Shown: positions 45,603-58,139 of the stretch, piece after piece
Layout: each line of letters starts with the position of its first letter
Numbering within the stretch: position 1 is the first letter of the stretch
Assembly: GCA_036874045.1 (NCBI GenBank)
Contig: CM072341.1
Location: 9,312,501 to 9,376,500 of the forward strand
DNA: 64,000 nucleotides
Origin: Cymodocea nodosa
Lineage: Eukaryota; Streptophyta; Magnoliopsida; Alismatales; Cymodoceaceae
Direction: 5' to 3'
Program-made: the position numbers and the translations under genes
The notes under the pieces: model-generated
Database searches by the model: none
Told to the model about the DNA's origin: nothing
What the model saw: the letters and a program-made list of their open reading frames with translations, nothing else

Positions 45603-46046
45603 TGTTGAGTATTTTGTTTTGATGATGTGTGCTAAATGAATGTAATCATATTTACTCAATTACTATTATTTGTTAAAGTAAATTAAGAACATCAATTAAT
45701 ATAGAAAAAGTTTACTGATATAAATACTTGTCTGTAATGGATCTGAAATTATGCTAAGTTAAATAACTAGTCGTTAAGTTATACTAACTTTTCATTTAAC
45801 TAAACATTAAGTTAGCGTGTGTTTTTATTGAAAAACATGATATGTTTTACAGTTATATTTTTTGTATCATGTATAATGCACGTTAAGACAACTCGTTCAG
45901 TTAATGCTTTATTTGTAAAAAGTTCACATGAGAACTTGTTGAGTTATAGGTTTAAAGGTTAAAATAAGTCACGTGAAAACTCGTTGAGTTAATGAACAAA
46001 ATGTTAAAGTGAAGAGATGAACTCATTAAGTTAGTATTATGCACGT
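45603..46046 (+). mobile_element. SIRE-like Copia LTR, first 444 bases
   Basis: Starts TGTTGAGTATTTTGTTTTGA and matches the reverse complement of 55690-56099, the start of the LTR of the SIRE-like Copia at 47145. It stops at GCACGT where element B begins. In the related LTRs this site reads ACACGTGGTG, so B cut the LTR there. The remainder, if kept, lies beyond the window. Confidence 0.75.
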
Positions 46047-47144
46047 TGTTTAGAATGGAAAAATGCATAATATTAACAGTTAAATGATGATTAATTGCAG
46101 AATATTTAGCTTATCATATGAGAATTAAACCATTATGTCATAATTACACTATTATATGCTTTAATAAAAGAATCTGCATAATTTCCAAGAATTATCATTA
46201 ATTAAGTACATTTCTAAACTATCGGTAAATTACAGGTTTTTAATTCTTTAGCATCTGAATTTTCAGTTATTTCGGAGAGTTATGTTTAATGTACCAGACA
46301 GTTATGTTTTAAAATGAATATTTTATTATTTCCTAGAATACACGTGTTGAAACTTGAATGCATGACTTAAGTGGATTTTCGGTGAGTTATCTGCTATCTA
46401 TCTGAAATGCATCTAGGCATCAGACAGTTAGGTTCATAAGTATCCAAAATATCTTAACTCGTTAAGTTAGATTTATGCACGTGTTGAATTTAAATACTTT
46501 ATTATGTCACGTGAGCTGCACGTGTATAACTCGTTAAGTTAACATTACTGTATGCATTGAGTTATATGAATATACAATAAGGTAACGCGTTGTGTTAGTA
46601 GCTTATTTCTTTATTGCACATGTTTTATAGTTAAATCAACGAAGTAAGTCCGTTAAGTTATCTATAACTCCACAGATCATTTATTTTCTAATATGCCACT
46701 ATAGCAGTTGTAGAAATAGGAAATTTGAAGGATAACCATGATTGCACGTATCACGTAGGAATTCACTTATGGAATGAAGGAGAAATCACCATCGTTGATA
46801 TGAATGAAGGAAATCCAATCGATCATTTAAGCAGAAGCAGTTACCACTGAAAGAAATATAAAAGACGAAGAAAAATTGTGTGTAGAGTGTGTTGGAGAAC
46901 CGCGCTAACTACAAGAAGTGTCGGAAGTTCCCTAAAGCTCCACACCACCACCATACTCACCAACCATTGGAGGTCTGTGAGGATACTTTCTTGACGTCAG
47001 GTCGATTTTGAGGCAAACATGGTGCCTGACAACCACTATGAGGAGTGATCGCGTCATGGGAAGGAAAGCCATTTTCACCAAGCACCGACTCATATCTTAG
47101 GAGATTGTAAAGCTTCTAGCCTTGGTTTTGGGATGATGCCAATA
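46047..47144 (+). repeat. 5' LTR of element B, left part
   Basis: Starts TGTTTAGAATGG and follows the LTR of element A with insertions. TATA box TATAAAAG is at 46857-46864. Motifs of the CGTTGAGTTA and CTCGTTAAGTTA class are frequent (46440-46660). It stops at CAATA (47140-47144), the target duplication of the Copia insertion. Confidence 0.85.
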
Positions 47145-48440
47145 TGTAGGATCGTATGGCTACACAAGAGGGGGGTGAATTGCGTATTTTTAATATTTTA
47201 TGAAATATAATTGAAACTTTAATTCTCAAAAACAAGTCGAGACATTGTTTTCATAAAATCATTTTTATTCAATGTTTCAATTACAATATACAATTCAATT
47301 TTCATTAGAAATTGTAGATGCAATTATATTTCGATACCATGTATCATCTAAACAATTTCATAACTACAAACAGAGAAAACTAATTTGTGGAATTTAAAAC
47401 TTTTCTCCCTATTTGAGATCTTTCTTCTTCCTCTTTTTCTTCTTTAGCAATCCTTCAGTGACGAATATCTTGTCTTTTCATGCTTCACCGAATTTGCTTT
47501 CTTCTGATACTTCAAATCTTCAATGACGAAAATCTTACATTTTTATGCTTCACTGAACTTTCTTCCACTTGAGAGATTTTCCTCGAGAAGGTGTTTTTGA
47601 TCCCTGAAAAAGATTTTTCTTTTGGTGTGCTGGGATGGTTTGATCCTTGAAAAAATTTTTCATTTTGTGTGTAAGGATAAATTGATCAACGAGAATTCTA
47701 TGCCTTTTATACTATATCTTCATTTCATGCATATCCTTCACGTTTAACCACTACCAGTTTTCCACTTCTCCACATCTTTCCTTTTTCCTTCATCGAAACA
47801 CACACGCTCTAACCCACATTTATATTTTGAATTTTCTTTAATCATCAGTCTTGGATCTCAGAAAAATTTCCTGCAAAAGAAACTTTCTCGTCCAAAAGTT
47901 TTTCATCAGTGTAATAAGAAGTCGTTACTTTAATGTTAACTAAACGAGTAACACAAGTATATATATAACTTAATGTTTCTAACTTAACGAGTTCCTCGTG
48001 TGCCATTTCACGTGACAAGTACTATAGCTAACTCAATGAACTAAGTCTGTGGTGTTATGCTATCTCAACGAACCATCTCCGTTGTGTTATGATAACTCAA
48101 CGAACCATTTCCGTTGTGTTATGATAACTCAACGAACCATTTCTATTGTGTCATGATAACTCAATGAACCATTTACATTGTGTTATGATAATTCAACGAA
48201 CCAGTAATAAACAAATGTTTTTATAATAAGAATTTTACCATGTGCAAAAAATAACAACTTAAGTTTATAACACTAACCTAACGCGTTACCTTAGTGTTCA
48301 ATATAGCAACTCAACGCGTTTAGTTATGTTAACTTAACGTGTTAAACATATGCACCTCACGTGATACAATACAACATTCGTAACTTATAATTTCACCACG
48401 TGTATAACACTAACTTAACGAGTTCGTCTCTTCTTCTACA
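47145..48440 (-). repeat. 3' LTR of the SIRE-like Copia
   Basis: Starts TGTAGGATCG on the plus strand, the inverted LTR end, and matches 54459-55720. It has about five units of a 32 bp repeat (48033-48203), each an imperfect palindrome around GTTATGATAAC. It is shorter than the 5' LTR. The upper boundary is approximate. Confidence 0.75.
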
Positions 48441-48559
48441 TACAGCATCACCATAAAATAACTTTGAACTCATATGCTGTAGTTAAGACATAAAAACATC
48501 AAACCAATTTATTTGAATTTTATTTAGCAGGCCATAAGTTGCATATAAACAGCTTCTAC

Positions 48560-50403
48560 TGACTTCCAAATTGTGTCCAACTCTCTGAAATAAATTTGCA
48601 TACAATATATTTGCAATAAACCTTGCCTCTACATTCAGATTTCCATTAATCTCATTTCAGAATATACATCTGGAATTTTTGATAAAGACTGAATGTTCCA
48701 TTCCAATTATCTTATTATGTCAAATCTGTTGGTAAAAACAACACCTTCATTCTTTAATCCTAAAACTTCAAAAATTAACTCAGGAGACAATATAAACTCT
48801 TGTTCATTTATTTGAGTTTTCAGAAAATTTCCATTCTTGACTAGATTGCTATAAAAAGCTGCAATAAGCTCTATGTATTGCTTCCATTTCGTTCCTACGG
48901 GCAAGAATTTAATGAGACCTTGAAACTCTAATAGATCTCTTATTTCCATCAAATTTTTGAATTTTATTGGATGAGCATGCAGAATCTAACATGTAATCAG
49001 ATTATTGTATTTCTGCAATGCTTCTTCAGATCTAAAATGAATTGCATTACCTTGAATTTTTAATATTGTACACAAAGAAGGTGATACCTGAAGCCGTGAT
49101 TCAGAGTTTAATTCATCTTTAGGAACCTCTTCTGCAAAATGAATGTCATGTTGTTCCTCTTCCAAAATATTATCTTGAAGCTGCTCAGGTAAGCTTGATT
49201 CTTCAGCTTCAATAGTGTTAGGAACATTGTCAATATGCTCAACATTCATCTGTTCAGTCTCTATAAAATGTTTAGAGTAAAATTTTTCCACAAATTCTAC
49301 AGCTGGTGTATCTTTCTATAATTGTTCATTTTGTTCAACAGATAATTCCATTGATTCATGCTGTGAATTCTTAGACTCTGCTTCTATAGATTCTGTAGAA
49401 GGCTGGTTAACTTTTAGCTCTTCTGGAGTCTTAACATTTTCAATATCTGCTACTCCAAACAATTCATCCTTTGAACTAGTTACTGCCTCAACATTGTCAA
49501 TTATAATTGCCATAACTTGTTCAATGTCAGGTGCTTGATGCTCTGATTTGTCAATTTCTGCATCAACATGACTTGTACTAATAGAAAAACTTGAGCTCAT
49601 ATTTGACTTGGATTTCTTCTCAAGTTTTCTAGCAAGGGAAAATAAAGTCTCATTATCTTCATCAGTTTCAGTGTGTTTGGAACTGATGAGTTTATCAGAT
49701 GCACAATAAGGTACAATGTCTAGACATACATTGTCCTTTGGAAATAAATTTTCATCTGATTTTCCTTTTTCGAAAGACTTTGTTTCCTTAGACATAATTT
49801 TTATGACTTTCCTTCTTCTATAACATTTTTGTTTCTCCTTTTCAAGTATTGCTGTTTTCTTTTCAAATTGCTCCATAAAAGTTTTCTACTTTAATTCTTC
49901 TAAGGCACTTTCTATTGCAATGGCCTTTCGAAGATTGTCAACTTTTATTTTGTCTATAGCAATATTTGATTCTACTTGTTTTGAATATAAAGGAGTAGGG
50001 ATAGCTGATTCATGCTCTTCCTCAAATGCATGTAGTCTTGTACCATTTATAGGAGTTTGATGAGTTCTATTTGATGAACCTACACCTTTTTCCAAATATT
50101 TTGCATACTGTTCCAAAAATGCAATCTCAATACATTTCATTCTGTATTCTCTATCATATTTACTTCGAATACCCATGTATGTAATACTTGCATCAGTATG
50201 TTGATGTTCTTGTCTAACTTCATCTAATATATCCTGAGAAAAGAAGTAATCTCTATAAAGTTCTTCTAACCTTTTGTCTACTCGAAATATTTTCTTGAAC
50301 CAAGTACGTGTAACTTCATCATTCTCTATTTCTTTTCCTTTTGCATCTCTTCTGCTTTTGCCTTTTCCTCTGCCACGACCTTTGTAGAACTTAGAGACCA
50401 TCA
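48560..50403 (-). pseudogene. Env-position ORF of the SIRE-like Copia
   Basis: Minus-strand frames begin MVSKFYKGRGRGKGKSRRDA, pass through a long acidic, Ser-rich and helix-prone middle, and end with AIHFRSEEALQKYNNL and EIRDLLEFQGLIKFL followed by LIAAFYSNLVKNG and VLGLKNEGVVF. The ending parallels EVHFWS, EAYNKYQEI, EIKELFEFQGLLNFI and CFYANLREEEG in element A, so the two are homologous. No membrane segment is evident. It is broken in a few places. Confidence 0.7.
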
Positions 50404-50425
50404 TCGCAGGTTGTAACAGCAACAA

Positions 50426-51960
50426 GCGGGAAAGATTTTCTTGACAAGGTTTACAAATAACCTAAGTGCCCGTGTAATAAGTGTTTAAATAAGGTTTTTA
50501 GGCGTATAAATCAACGTGAAGAGAAGTCGGGTTTAGAAATTAAATAAATATTGAATAAAGTTTATTCAATCAAGGTACCCGAAATATTCAAGTATAACTC
50601 ATTGAGTTAACTAACCTAACGAGTAAAACGCTGTCTAGAGATAGTTTTACACGTTACCTTATCTAACATAACGTCTAATTAGTACACTTAAAACAATTTT
50701 CGGATGCTTCCAACTGAAACGTTCCGAAAACAACACACATGCTAAACTTAACGTTATCTTGAAAACATTATAAACTATTTGAACTTTGAATCTAAAATAG
50801 TTTATTTGTCTTTTTAAATTATTTCATCAAGATTTTAAGAGGACATTAATTCAGATTAACTAAGATTTGTATTCTAAATTATATTAATCTGTTTTCGACA
50901 TTGTTAATCCTCCTCCTACAAATATACTTCAAATATAGTCAATCAAAATACAAAATATACTTGTAGTGACAATAGATGTTAAGTATAACTATACTTTTAC
51001 ATTTTATTTTCAGAGACTTTCGTTATCCTAACATCATCAAAAATGATTTCCAGAATCAATTCCTACTGTATATGAATCAAAACACAACTTTGAACTAAAT
51101 TCGATTAATTCAAGGAGAATAAAAGAATGTATCTCAAATAAACGTTTTCAAAAGTACTAATGTTGATTCAATAAATCAGTAGTCATATTGGTATAAACTA
51201 TATGAGATTCAAAGATATCTGTAATTAATGAAAAACTTTTTCATTTCAAAACAGTAAATATTGATAATTTTTTTTAAAAGTTAGTTTGAAAAGCTTGAAT
51301 CATACAAGAGCTTTCTAATGTACCCGTGTAATGAGCTTTCAGTCAACAATCCCAGATCTGATCAGGACCTTAGGTTGCCAGATTTAAAGAATCCTTTTTC
51401 AAGACAACAATCTTTACAAGCATATCTGCTCAAGTACAAAAGGCTCGTGATCAAACTGATCAATAAACTCTGAAAGATTTTTACTTTGTAAGCACTTTTC
51501 ATTTTAAGCACAGTATATATGTATTCCATTAATATAGATGCAATAAAACACAAATCTCTTACAATTTTTACTTCTATGATTGTACTGAGAATATGAATCA
51601 GTTTCAATAAGCTTATACTTTTGATTAACAGTTTAAGATGAGTTTCATATAACTTATTCTACAAGTTTAATCAATTAAGTGAAATTTATGCATGATCATA
51701 TGCATTTTCCTTGATTCAAAGAAAACATTTAATCAAAATTTCAGAATGTCAGAAGTATTTAATGTTTTTCATTTACACTTCCACTTAAACTTGTAAAAAC
51801 TATTAAAATTGATAAACTACTTAAAATCAATAAGATACTACTATGATTTTACAATAAATACATAGTATCTTAAGCAGTAGTTTAGATATTACTTTAGATA
51901 TTTATAATAAGTATATAATATCTTTGAGGTGAACAACATCATCAATAATATTTATCTTTT
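50426..51960 (-). other. Noncoding module of the SIRE-like Copia
   Basis: About 1.5 kb between RNase H and the env-position ORF. Roughly 50850-51960 matches the 3' noncoding module of element A (41930-43040) in reverse complement. TCGGATGCTTCC and GTTCCGAAAAC near 50700-50730 belong to the second palindrome class. Open frames here (51362-51607) are incidental. Confidence 0.7.
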
Positions 51961-51979
51961 TATGTGGAGTTTAAGCATT

Positions 51980-52800
51980 TTACACATCACATAGCCTACA
52001 AATACCTAAATTTAATCTAATGTTGCATAATGTATTTTCGTCTAGAGGTTTTGTAAATATATCAGCTAATTGATTTTTACTAGACACAAATTCTAATTTA
52101 ATTTTTTCTTTAATTACGTTATCTCTTAGAAAATGATGTCTAACCTCTATATGCTTTGCTCTTGAATGTAATACAGGATTTTTGGAAAGATTTATTGCAG
52201 AACTACTGTCACAATAAATCTCAGTTGTATCATAAGATAATCCAAAATTTTCTAAAGTTTGCCTTATCCACAGAATCTGAGTGCAACACAGTGCAGCAGC
52301 AACATATTCAACTTCTGTAGTAGAAAGTGCTACATAGTTTTGCTTTTTACTAAACCATGACACCAAATTATTTCCCAATAATTGACATGTGCCACTGGTA
52401 CTCTTTCTATCAGATTTAGATCCTGCATAATCAGCATCAGTATATCCTATAAGATCTATTGAACTATCCTTAGAATAATACAGTCTGAAATTTTTAGTTC
52501 CTTGTATATATCTAAATATTCTTTTAACTGCAATTAAGTGTGATTCCTTAGGATTAGATTGAAATCAAGCACAAACACACACAGCAAACATAATATCAGG
52601 TCTACAAGCAGTCAAATAAAGTAAGGAACCAATCATACTTCTGTATTTTCTTTGATCTATAGATTTTCCTATGTCATCAATATCTAACTTTAAAGTAGTA
52701 CTCATAGGAGTTCCTCGAATCCTTGTATCATTAAAATTAAATTTCTTAAGCATTTCATCTGAATATTTTTCCTGATTTAAAAATATACCTTTATCCATTT
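51980..52800 (-). pseudogene. Copia reverse transcriptase end and RNase H
   Basis: The minus strand encodes GIFLNQEKYSDEMLKKFNF, SMIGSLLYLTACRPDIMFAV, then RNase H: VSWFSKKQNYVALSTTEVEY, EIYCDSSSAINLSKNPVLHS and RAKHIEVRHHFLRD, ending LADIFTKPLDE. These are typical of SIRE-type Copia elements. It is broken. Confidence 0.9.
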
Positions 52801-53040
52801 ATGACACTCAGCAAATTAAAACCTAGGTTTTCTTCATATAGTACATTCGAAATAACACAAGTAGGAGTTATTTGAACATTGCCCATACCTATGATTTTAT
52901 CTTTGCTTTTGTTTCCAAATGTTACACTTCCTTTCATGGTATTTGTAAAATTTTGTAATATACTTTTTTGTCTGGTCATGTGACTTGATGCTCCACTGTC
53001 CAAGATCCATTTTGATGTTTTTTCCTCCTGCAACACAAAT
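52801..53040 (-). pseudogene. Copia protease region
   Basis: The minus strand encodes KWILDSGASSHMTRQKSIL with the DSGAS active site, then VTFGNKSKDKIIGMGNV and the NVLYEENLGFNLLSV motif. It directly adjoins reverse transcriptase end sequence, without a recognisable integrase. Confidence 0.9.
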
Positions 53041-54260
53041 TAAGAAAAACTTTTTCTTGGTACCCAATGTTGTTGAGGACCAAGTTCATTAAACGCATAT
53101 TTCTTCTTTTTGTTTAAAAATAGTTTAACATTATCATTTATATTCTTATTAGTTGTAAGTACTATTGATTTATCATTAGCTTCATACTCACATATAGCAT
53201 TATTGCTTTTGCAATCATTCTTTTTGTTTTCAGATGTAGTATAATCAAGACCAAACAAATTTTTATCAGATGTTAATTTATTTTGGTCATGCTTATACAT
53301 TTCTGTAAGTTCATACCAAGATTTTGTACTAGTATTAACACTTTCCGTACATACAAAATCTTTTTCTGCACAAGAATTTTTTGTTTTATCACATGCAGAA
53401 TGAGTAATTGGTCTAATACCAGTGTATTGAATTACATGCTTAGGTTTCTGAATTTTCAGTTTACTATAATTGTTTGAAATTTTAGAAACATTAGAAACTG
53501 GATTTCCAGAACAAGAAACAAGATTTTTAGAAACATTTATAGTCATGTTAGAAGTACAATTTGACAAATCACATTGACTAATATTATTACTACATGATTC
53601 ATCCCTTGAAGTAATGGATGAAGATTTTCTAATAATGTAGAAAATCTCGTGAAAATCTACATCCCTTGAAGTACAATTTGTAAACATTTAAATCTCGTGA
53701 TTCCTTAATTGATGTTACTTTCTGAGACCATTTAGAACATAGGGATCTGAGAATTTTCCTCACCAAATCCTTCTGTTCAAAATTCTTTCCTAAACATTTT
53801 AAAGAGTTTATGATATCAAGAAATCTGGAAAACATCTCAGAAATATTTTCGTCTTCATGCATCTTAAAGAGTTCATACTTATGAATGAACATGTTTATTT
53901 TTGTCTCTTTAACTTGAGAAGTACCTTCATGTGAAACTTCTAATGCATGCAACACCTCATAAGCAGATTTATATGCTGACACTTTACTAAACTGTTCATA
54001 ACTCAATGCACAAAATAAAATATTTAAGCCCTTAGCATTCAGAGTTTCATTTTCTTTTTCAGTAATTGTCCAAGTATTATAAGGGGTAGTTAACAGAGTA
54101 TATGGTTTAGAAATCATGAACCACAACTTATGATCTATACTTTTAAGAAAAATAGTCATCCTATATTTCCAATATTCAAAATGTATTCTATCAAATAAAG
54201 GAGGACGATTAAGATTTTAGCCTTCATATAAAGAAAAATTACCATTTCCAGTAGCCATTT
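53041..54260 (-). pseudogene. Copia gag and linker
   Basis: The minus strand begins near MATGNGNFSLYEG (54260) and includes LKSIDHKLWFMISKPY, ALSYEQFSKVSAYKSAYEVL and LFKMHEDENISEMFSRF, the Copia gag domain of the SIRE type. A long Ser- and Asn-rich linker follows, ending GPQQHWVPRK just before protease, a SIRE feature. It is broken in a few places. Confidence 0.85.
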
Positions 54261-54444
54261 TACCTTAGATTTTTCAACCTATTTGATTTTAAACAGTCTA
54301 AAAACTTTAAAACAACTTGAGCCTTAAATTAATAGAGTTAAACGTATGCTTAGATATTAATTTCCATTTAAAAACAAGGAAGGTAGAATAAGCAATGATA
54401 TTAAATAAGTTGATATCAATTTTATATCAAAGATTATTAACAAA

Positions 54445-54458
54445 GCTCTGATACCACT
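54445..54458 (-). promoter_or_regulatory. Primer-binding site, initiator-Met tRNA type
   Basis: The minus strand reads AGTGGTATCAGAGC right after the 5' LTR end CCTACA. TGGTATCAGAGC is the exact complement of the plant initiator-Met tRNA 3' end, standard for Copia. Confidence 0.9.
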
Positions 54459-56099
54459 TGTAGGATCGTATGGCTACACAAGAGGGGGGTGAATTGTGTA
54501 TTTTTAATATTTTATGAAATATAATTGAAACTTTAATTCTCAAAAACAAGTCGAGACATTATTTTCATAAAATCATTTTTATTCAAGGTTTCAATTACAA
54601 TATACAATTCAATTCTCCTCAGAAATTGTAGATGCAATTATATTTCGATACCATGTATCATCTAAACAGTTTCATAACTACAAACAGAGAAAACTAATTT
54701 GCGAAATTTAAAACTTTTCTCCCTGTTTGAGATCTTTCTTCTTCTTCTTTTTCTTCTTCAGCAATTCTTCAATGATGAATATCTTGTCTTTTCATACTTC
54801 ACCGAATTTGCTTTCTTCTGATACTTCAAATCTTTAGTGACGAAAATCTTACCTTTTTATGCTTCACTGAACTTTCTTCCACTCGAGAGATTTTCCTCGA
54901 GAAGGTGTTTTTGATCCCTGAAAAAGACTTTTCTTTTGGTGTGCAGGGATGGTTTGATCCTTGAAAAGATTTTTCGTTTTGTGTGCAAGGATAAATTGAT
55001 CAACGAGAATTCTATGCCTTTTATACTATATCTTCATTTCATGCATATCCTTCACGTTTAACCACTACTAGTTTTCCACTTCTCCAAGTCTTTCCTTTTT
55101 CCTTCGTCGAAACACACGTTCTAACCCACGTTTATATTTTGAATTTTCTTTAATCATCTGTCTTGGATTTTTGAAAAATTTCCTGCAAAATAAACTTTCT
55201 CGTCCAAAAGTTTTTCATCAGTGTAATAAGAAGTCGTTACTTTAATGTTAATTAAACGAGTAACACAAGTATATATATAACTTAACATTTCTAACCTAAC
55301 GAGTTCCTCATCTGCCATTTCACGTGACAAGTACTGTAGCTAACTCAACGAATTAAGTCCATGGTGTTATGCTATCTCAATGAACCATCTCCGTTGTGTT
55401 ATGATAACTCAACGAACCATTTCCGTTGTGTTATGATAACTCAACGAACCATTTCCATTGTGCTGTGATAATTCAACGAACTAGTAATAATCAAATATTT
55501 TTATAATAAGAATTTTACCACGTGCAAAAAATAACTTAAGTTTATAACGCTAACCTAACACATTGCCTTAGTGTTCAATATAGCAACTCAACGCGTTTAG
55601 TTATGTTAACTTAACGAGTTGAACATGTGCACCTCATGTGATACAATATAACATTCGTAACTTATAATTTCACCATGTGTATAACACTAACTTAACGAGT
55701 TCATCTTTTCTTTTACTCACTAACTTAACGAGTTATCAAGTGACCTATTTTAACCTTTAAGCCTCTAACTTAACGAGTTCTCACGTGACCTCTATACAAA
55801 CAAAACTCTAACTTAACGAGTTGTCTAAACGTGCACTGTTCATGATACAGAAGATATAACATTAAAACATATCATGCTTTTCAATAAAAACACACGTTAA
55901 CTTAACGCTTAGCTAAATGAGAAATTAATGCAACGAAACGACTAGTTATTAACTTCAGATCCAATACAGACACGTATTTATATCAGTAAGCTTTTTCTGT
56001 ATTAATTGATGATTTTAATTTCTTTTCACAAGCAATAGTAATTGAGGAAATATGATTATTTTCATTCAGCACACATCATCAAAACAAAAATACTCAACA
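54459..56099 (-). repeat. 5' LTR of the SIRE-like Copia
   Basis: 1,641 bp; on the minus strand it starts TGTTGAGTATTTTTG and ends CGATCCTACA. It has about four units of the 32 bp palindromic repeat (55357-55484) and many CTAACTTAACGAGTT motifs (55680-55830). The CAATA duplication follows at 56100-56104. Confidence 0.88.
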
Positions 56100-56104
56100 C
56101 AATA

Positions 56105-56955
56105 TGCTGAAGAGTAGATTATCTTGCAATTTTGGACTCGCGATTCTATAGGGAGAGGAGACAAGATTGTGAGTGGTTAAGTTTTTAGTGGTGTAATCGC
56201 ATTGCATGTAGTGATGGAAGTTTTTACTATCGATAGAGATTTTTACATTTCACCTTCACTCATCTTCAAGAACATATGAAAACAAAAATACCAAAAACAA
56301 TAACTTATCTGTGTTTATATTTAGCATTACAGTGTTGTATTGTTTGTTTTGTATCGTGATCAATGTTATAATTGTCAGTATTGTGAATGTTTTATGTTAG
56401 TTTGATTCAGAAAATAGAAAATAGATTTCTGTTTACTAAAATTGATTCGTTCTAGATACTTAAAGATTTTAATGGTTACTGTTGAAATATCTGAATGTTA
56501 GTATTGCTTAATGATAAATCTAATATTAACTAACATTAAAGAGCTTAATTGATGTTATTTACATTCTATGGAACCGCCCAATGGTTGGTCGAATTCCTTT
56601 GTAAATAGTAGTATTTAACTTGAAAGATAGGCTCGTAGAGTTAACTGTAAGTCCACAAGGTTGGTCCGTTGAGTTAGCCATAACTCCATGAACTAAGTTC
56701 GTTGAGTTAATTGTAACTCAACGGAGTGTTAATTGTACACACATAAACTCCAATATAAAAATTGAAACAGTACACAATTCTTACTCAATTTCTGTGGGTT
56801 CGACCTGTACTTGCACACTAATACAATATACACTGTACACTTGTAGTTAAAAACACAAATTGGATTTAATGGCTAATTTGTGTGAAAGGTTGTTTGTTTA
56901 TTTCTAGAAGTAATTATTGATATACAAGTTTTAATAGAAGTAACAAATCAATACA
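56105..56955 (+). repeat. 5' LTR of element B, right part
   Basis: Continues the LTR interrupted at 47144 and ends AATCAATACA. It contains GTGGGTTCGACCTGTACTTG and the TCCGTTGAGTTAGCC and TAACTCAACGGAG motifs (56660-56730), as in element A. Confidence 0.85.
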
Positions 56956-56962
56956 AGTTTTC

Positions 56963-56980
56963 TAACGCTATTGCCGGGGA
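56963..56980 (+). promoter_or_regulatory. Primer-binding site of element B, tRNA-Asp type
   Basis: TAACGCTATTGCCGGGGA matches the tRNA-Asp complement at 14 of 18 positions. All four differences are C to T or G to A. Only one copy is present here, unlike the three similar blocks in element A. Confidence 0.75.
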
Positions 56981-57061
56981 TTAAGAAGCTAAGCAACTAT
57001 GAGTGCTATTTTGTTTTAATAGCAAAGGGAGTGTAGTGTGTTTTATTTTATAATTGAGAAT

Positions 57062-58080
57062 ATGGCATATGCTTATGCTCATAGATTTCTAAAACCTGTA
57101 GTTAGCATATGTGAATTCTATAATTTGGAAGGTCATGACATCTCTGATTGTTTGAAACTTAGACGATTGTAGATGGTTAGAGCTCATGAACAACAAATGA
57201 ATTATATTCAATACAATGGAGCTAAGTATGAGAATCCTATAGTTTACCCAACCAATGGTCAGCTTAGAATGTGCAATATGTTGAGAGATAAGGAAGTTTG
57301 GGATAGGTATGATAGACTGGAGTGTAGCTTAAACCAAAACATGGATAAACTGGAATAATATATGTGTCAACAACAAGAAGTCAACCAATTAAACTATAGG
57401 GAAGAATATACGAAACCTAAAATTGATATTATATACGAAATTGAAAAAACAATAATGAAAATTGATCAAAAATTGAATGCAATGAGATTAGATGATTTGG
57501 AAAAAAAATTAAAAGCATTGGACGAATTTACAATGAAATTACGAGTTATGCAATAACAAAACACAAATGAAAACTTTAATGTTACAGATTTACATAATTT
57601 GCAAGATATACAGACGAGAAAATACCAATGCAATAGAACTTAAAGAATGCAATTTAAAACTAAAAACAATTAAAGATCAAAATTATGAAAATGAAATATA
57701 AGAACATCATGAAAGTAATGAAAATTTGGAAGATGTATGTATAACATTAAGATCTGGAACTGATATACCACCAAGAATTCAAAAAGAAAATAATATAAAG
57801 GTGGATAAGAACAAAATTCAAAATGATAATGAAAATGTAATATCTGAAAACGTAGAAATCAATGAAGAAAAATTTGAATCTGAAAATGAGACTAAAAATG
57901 ATCAAACCAATGAAATGAAAGACAGAATCTTCTAAATCACAATCATTAGCACCCTATCTTGAAAGATTGCAACAAACATTTCCTAAAAAATAAGAAAAAA
58001 TTTGAGAAATTTTTGAAAAAAGTACAAGTTAACATTCCTTTGTTAGACTTATTGTAGAAAATGCCACCTTGTGCTAAGTT
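57062..58080 (+). pseudogene. Zinc-knuckle and linker segment of element B
   Basis: Begins MAYAYAHRFLKPVVSICEF about 80 bases after the primer site, parallels 30318-31340 of element A block by block (EGHDISDCLKLRRL, KLNAMRLDDLEKKLKALDEF) and ends with the VNIPLLDLL linker. No capsid-type gag precedes it. It is broken. Confidence 0.75.
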
Positions 58081-58139
58081 TCTTAAGGATTGGTGTACTA
58101 AGAAAAGAAAGTGAAAAGTTTTAAGGAAAGTCTTTTTAG

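Larger units (their letters stand above)
47145..56099 (-). mobile_element. SIRE-like Copia retrotransposon nested in the LTR of element B
   Basis: 9.0 kb minus-strand element flanked by CAATA (47140-47144 and 56100-56104). It contains gag, protease, the end of reverse transcriptase with RNase H, a noncoding module, an env-position ORF, and LTRs at 54459-56099 and 47145-48440. No integrase was recognised, so it looks non-autonomous. By eye the LTRs differ at about 4 per cent. It is younger than element B. The copy is broken. Confidence 0.88.
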
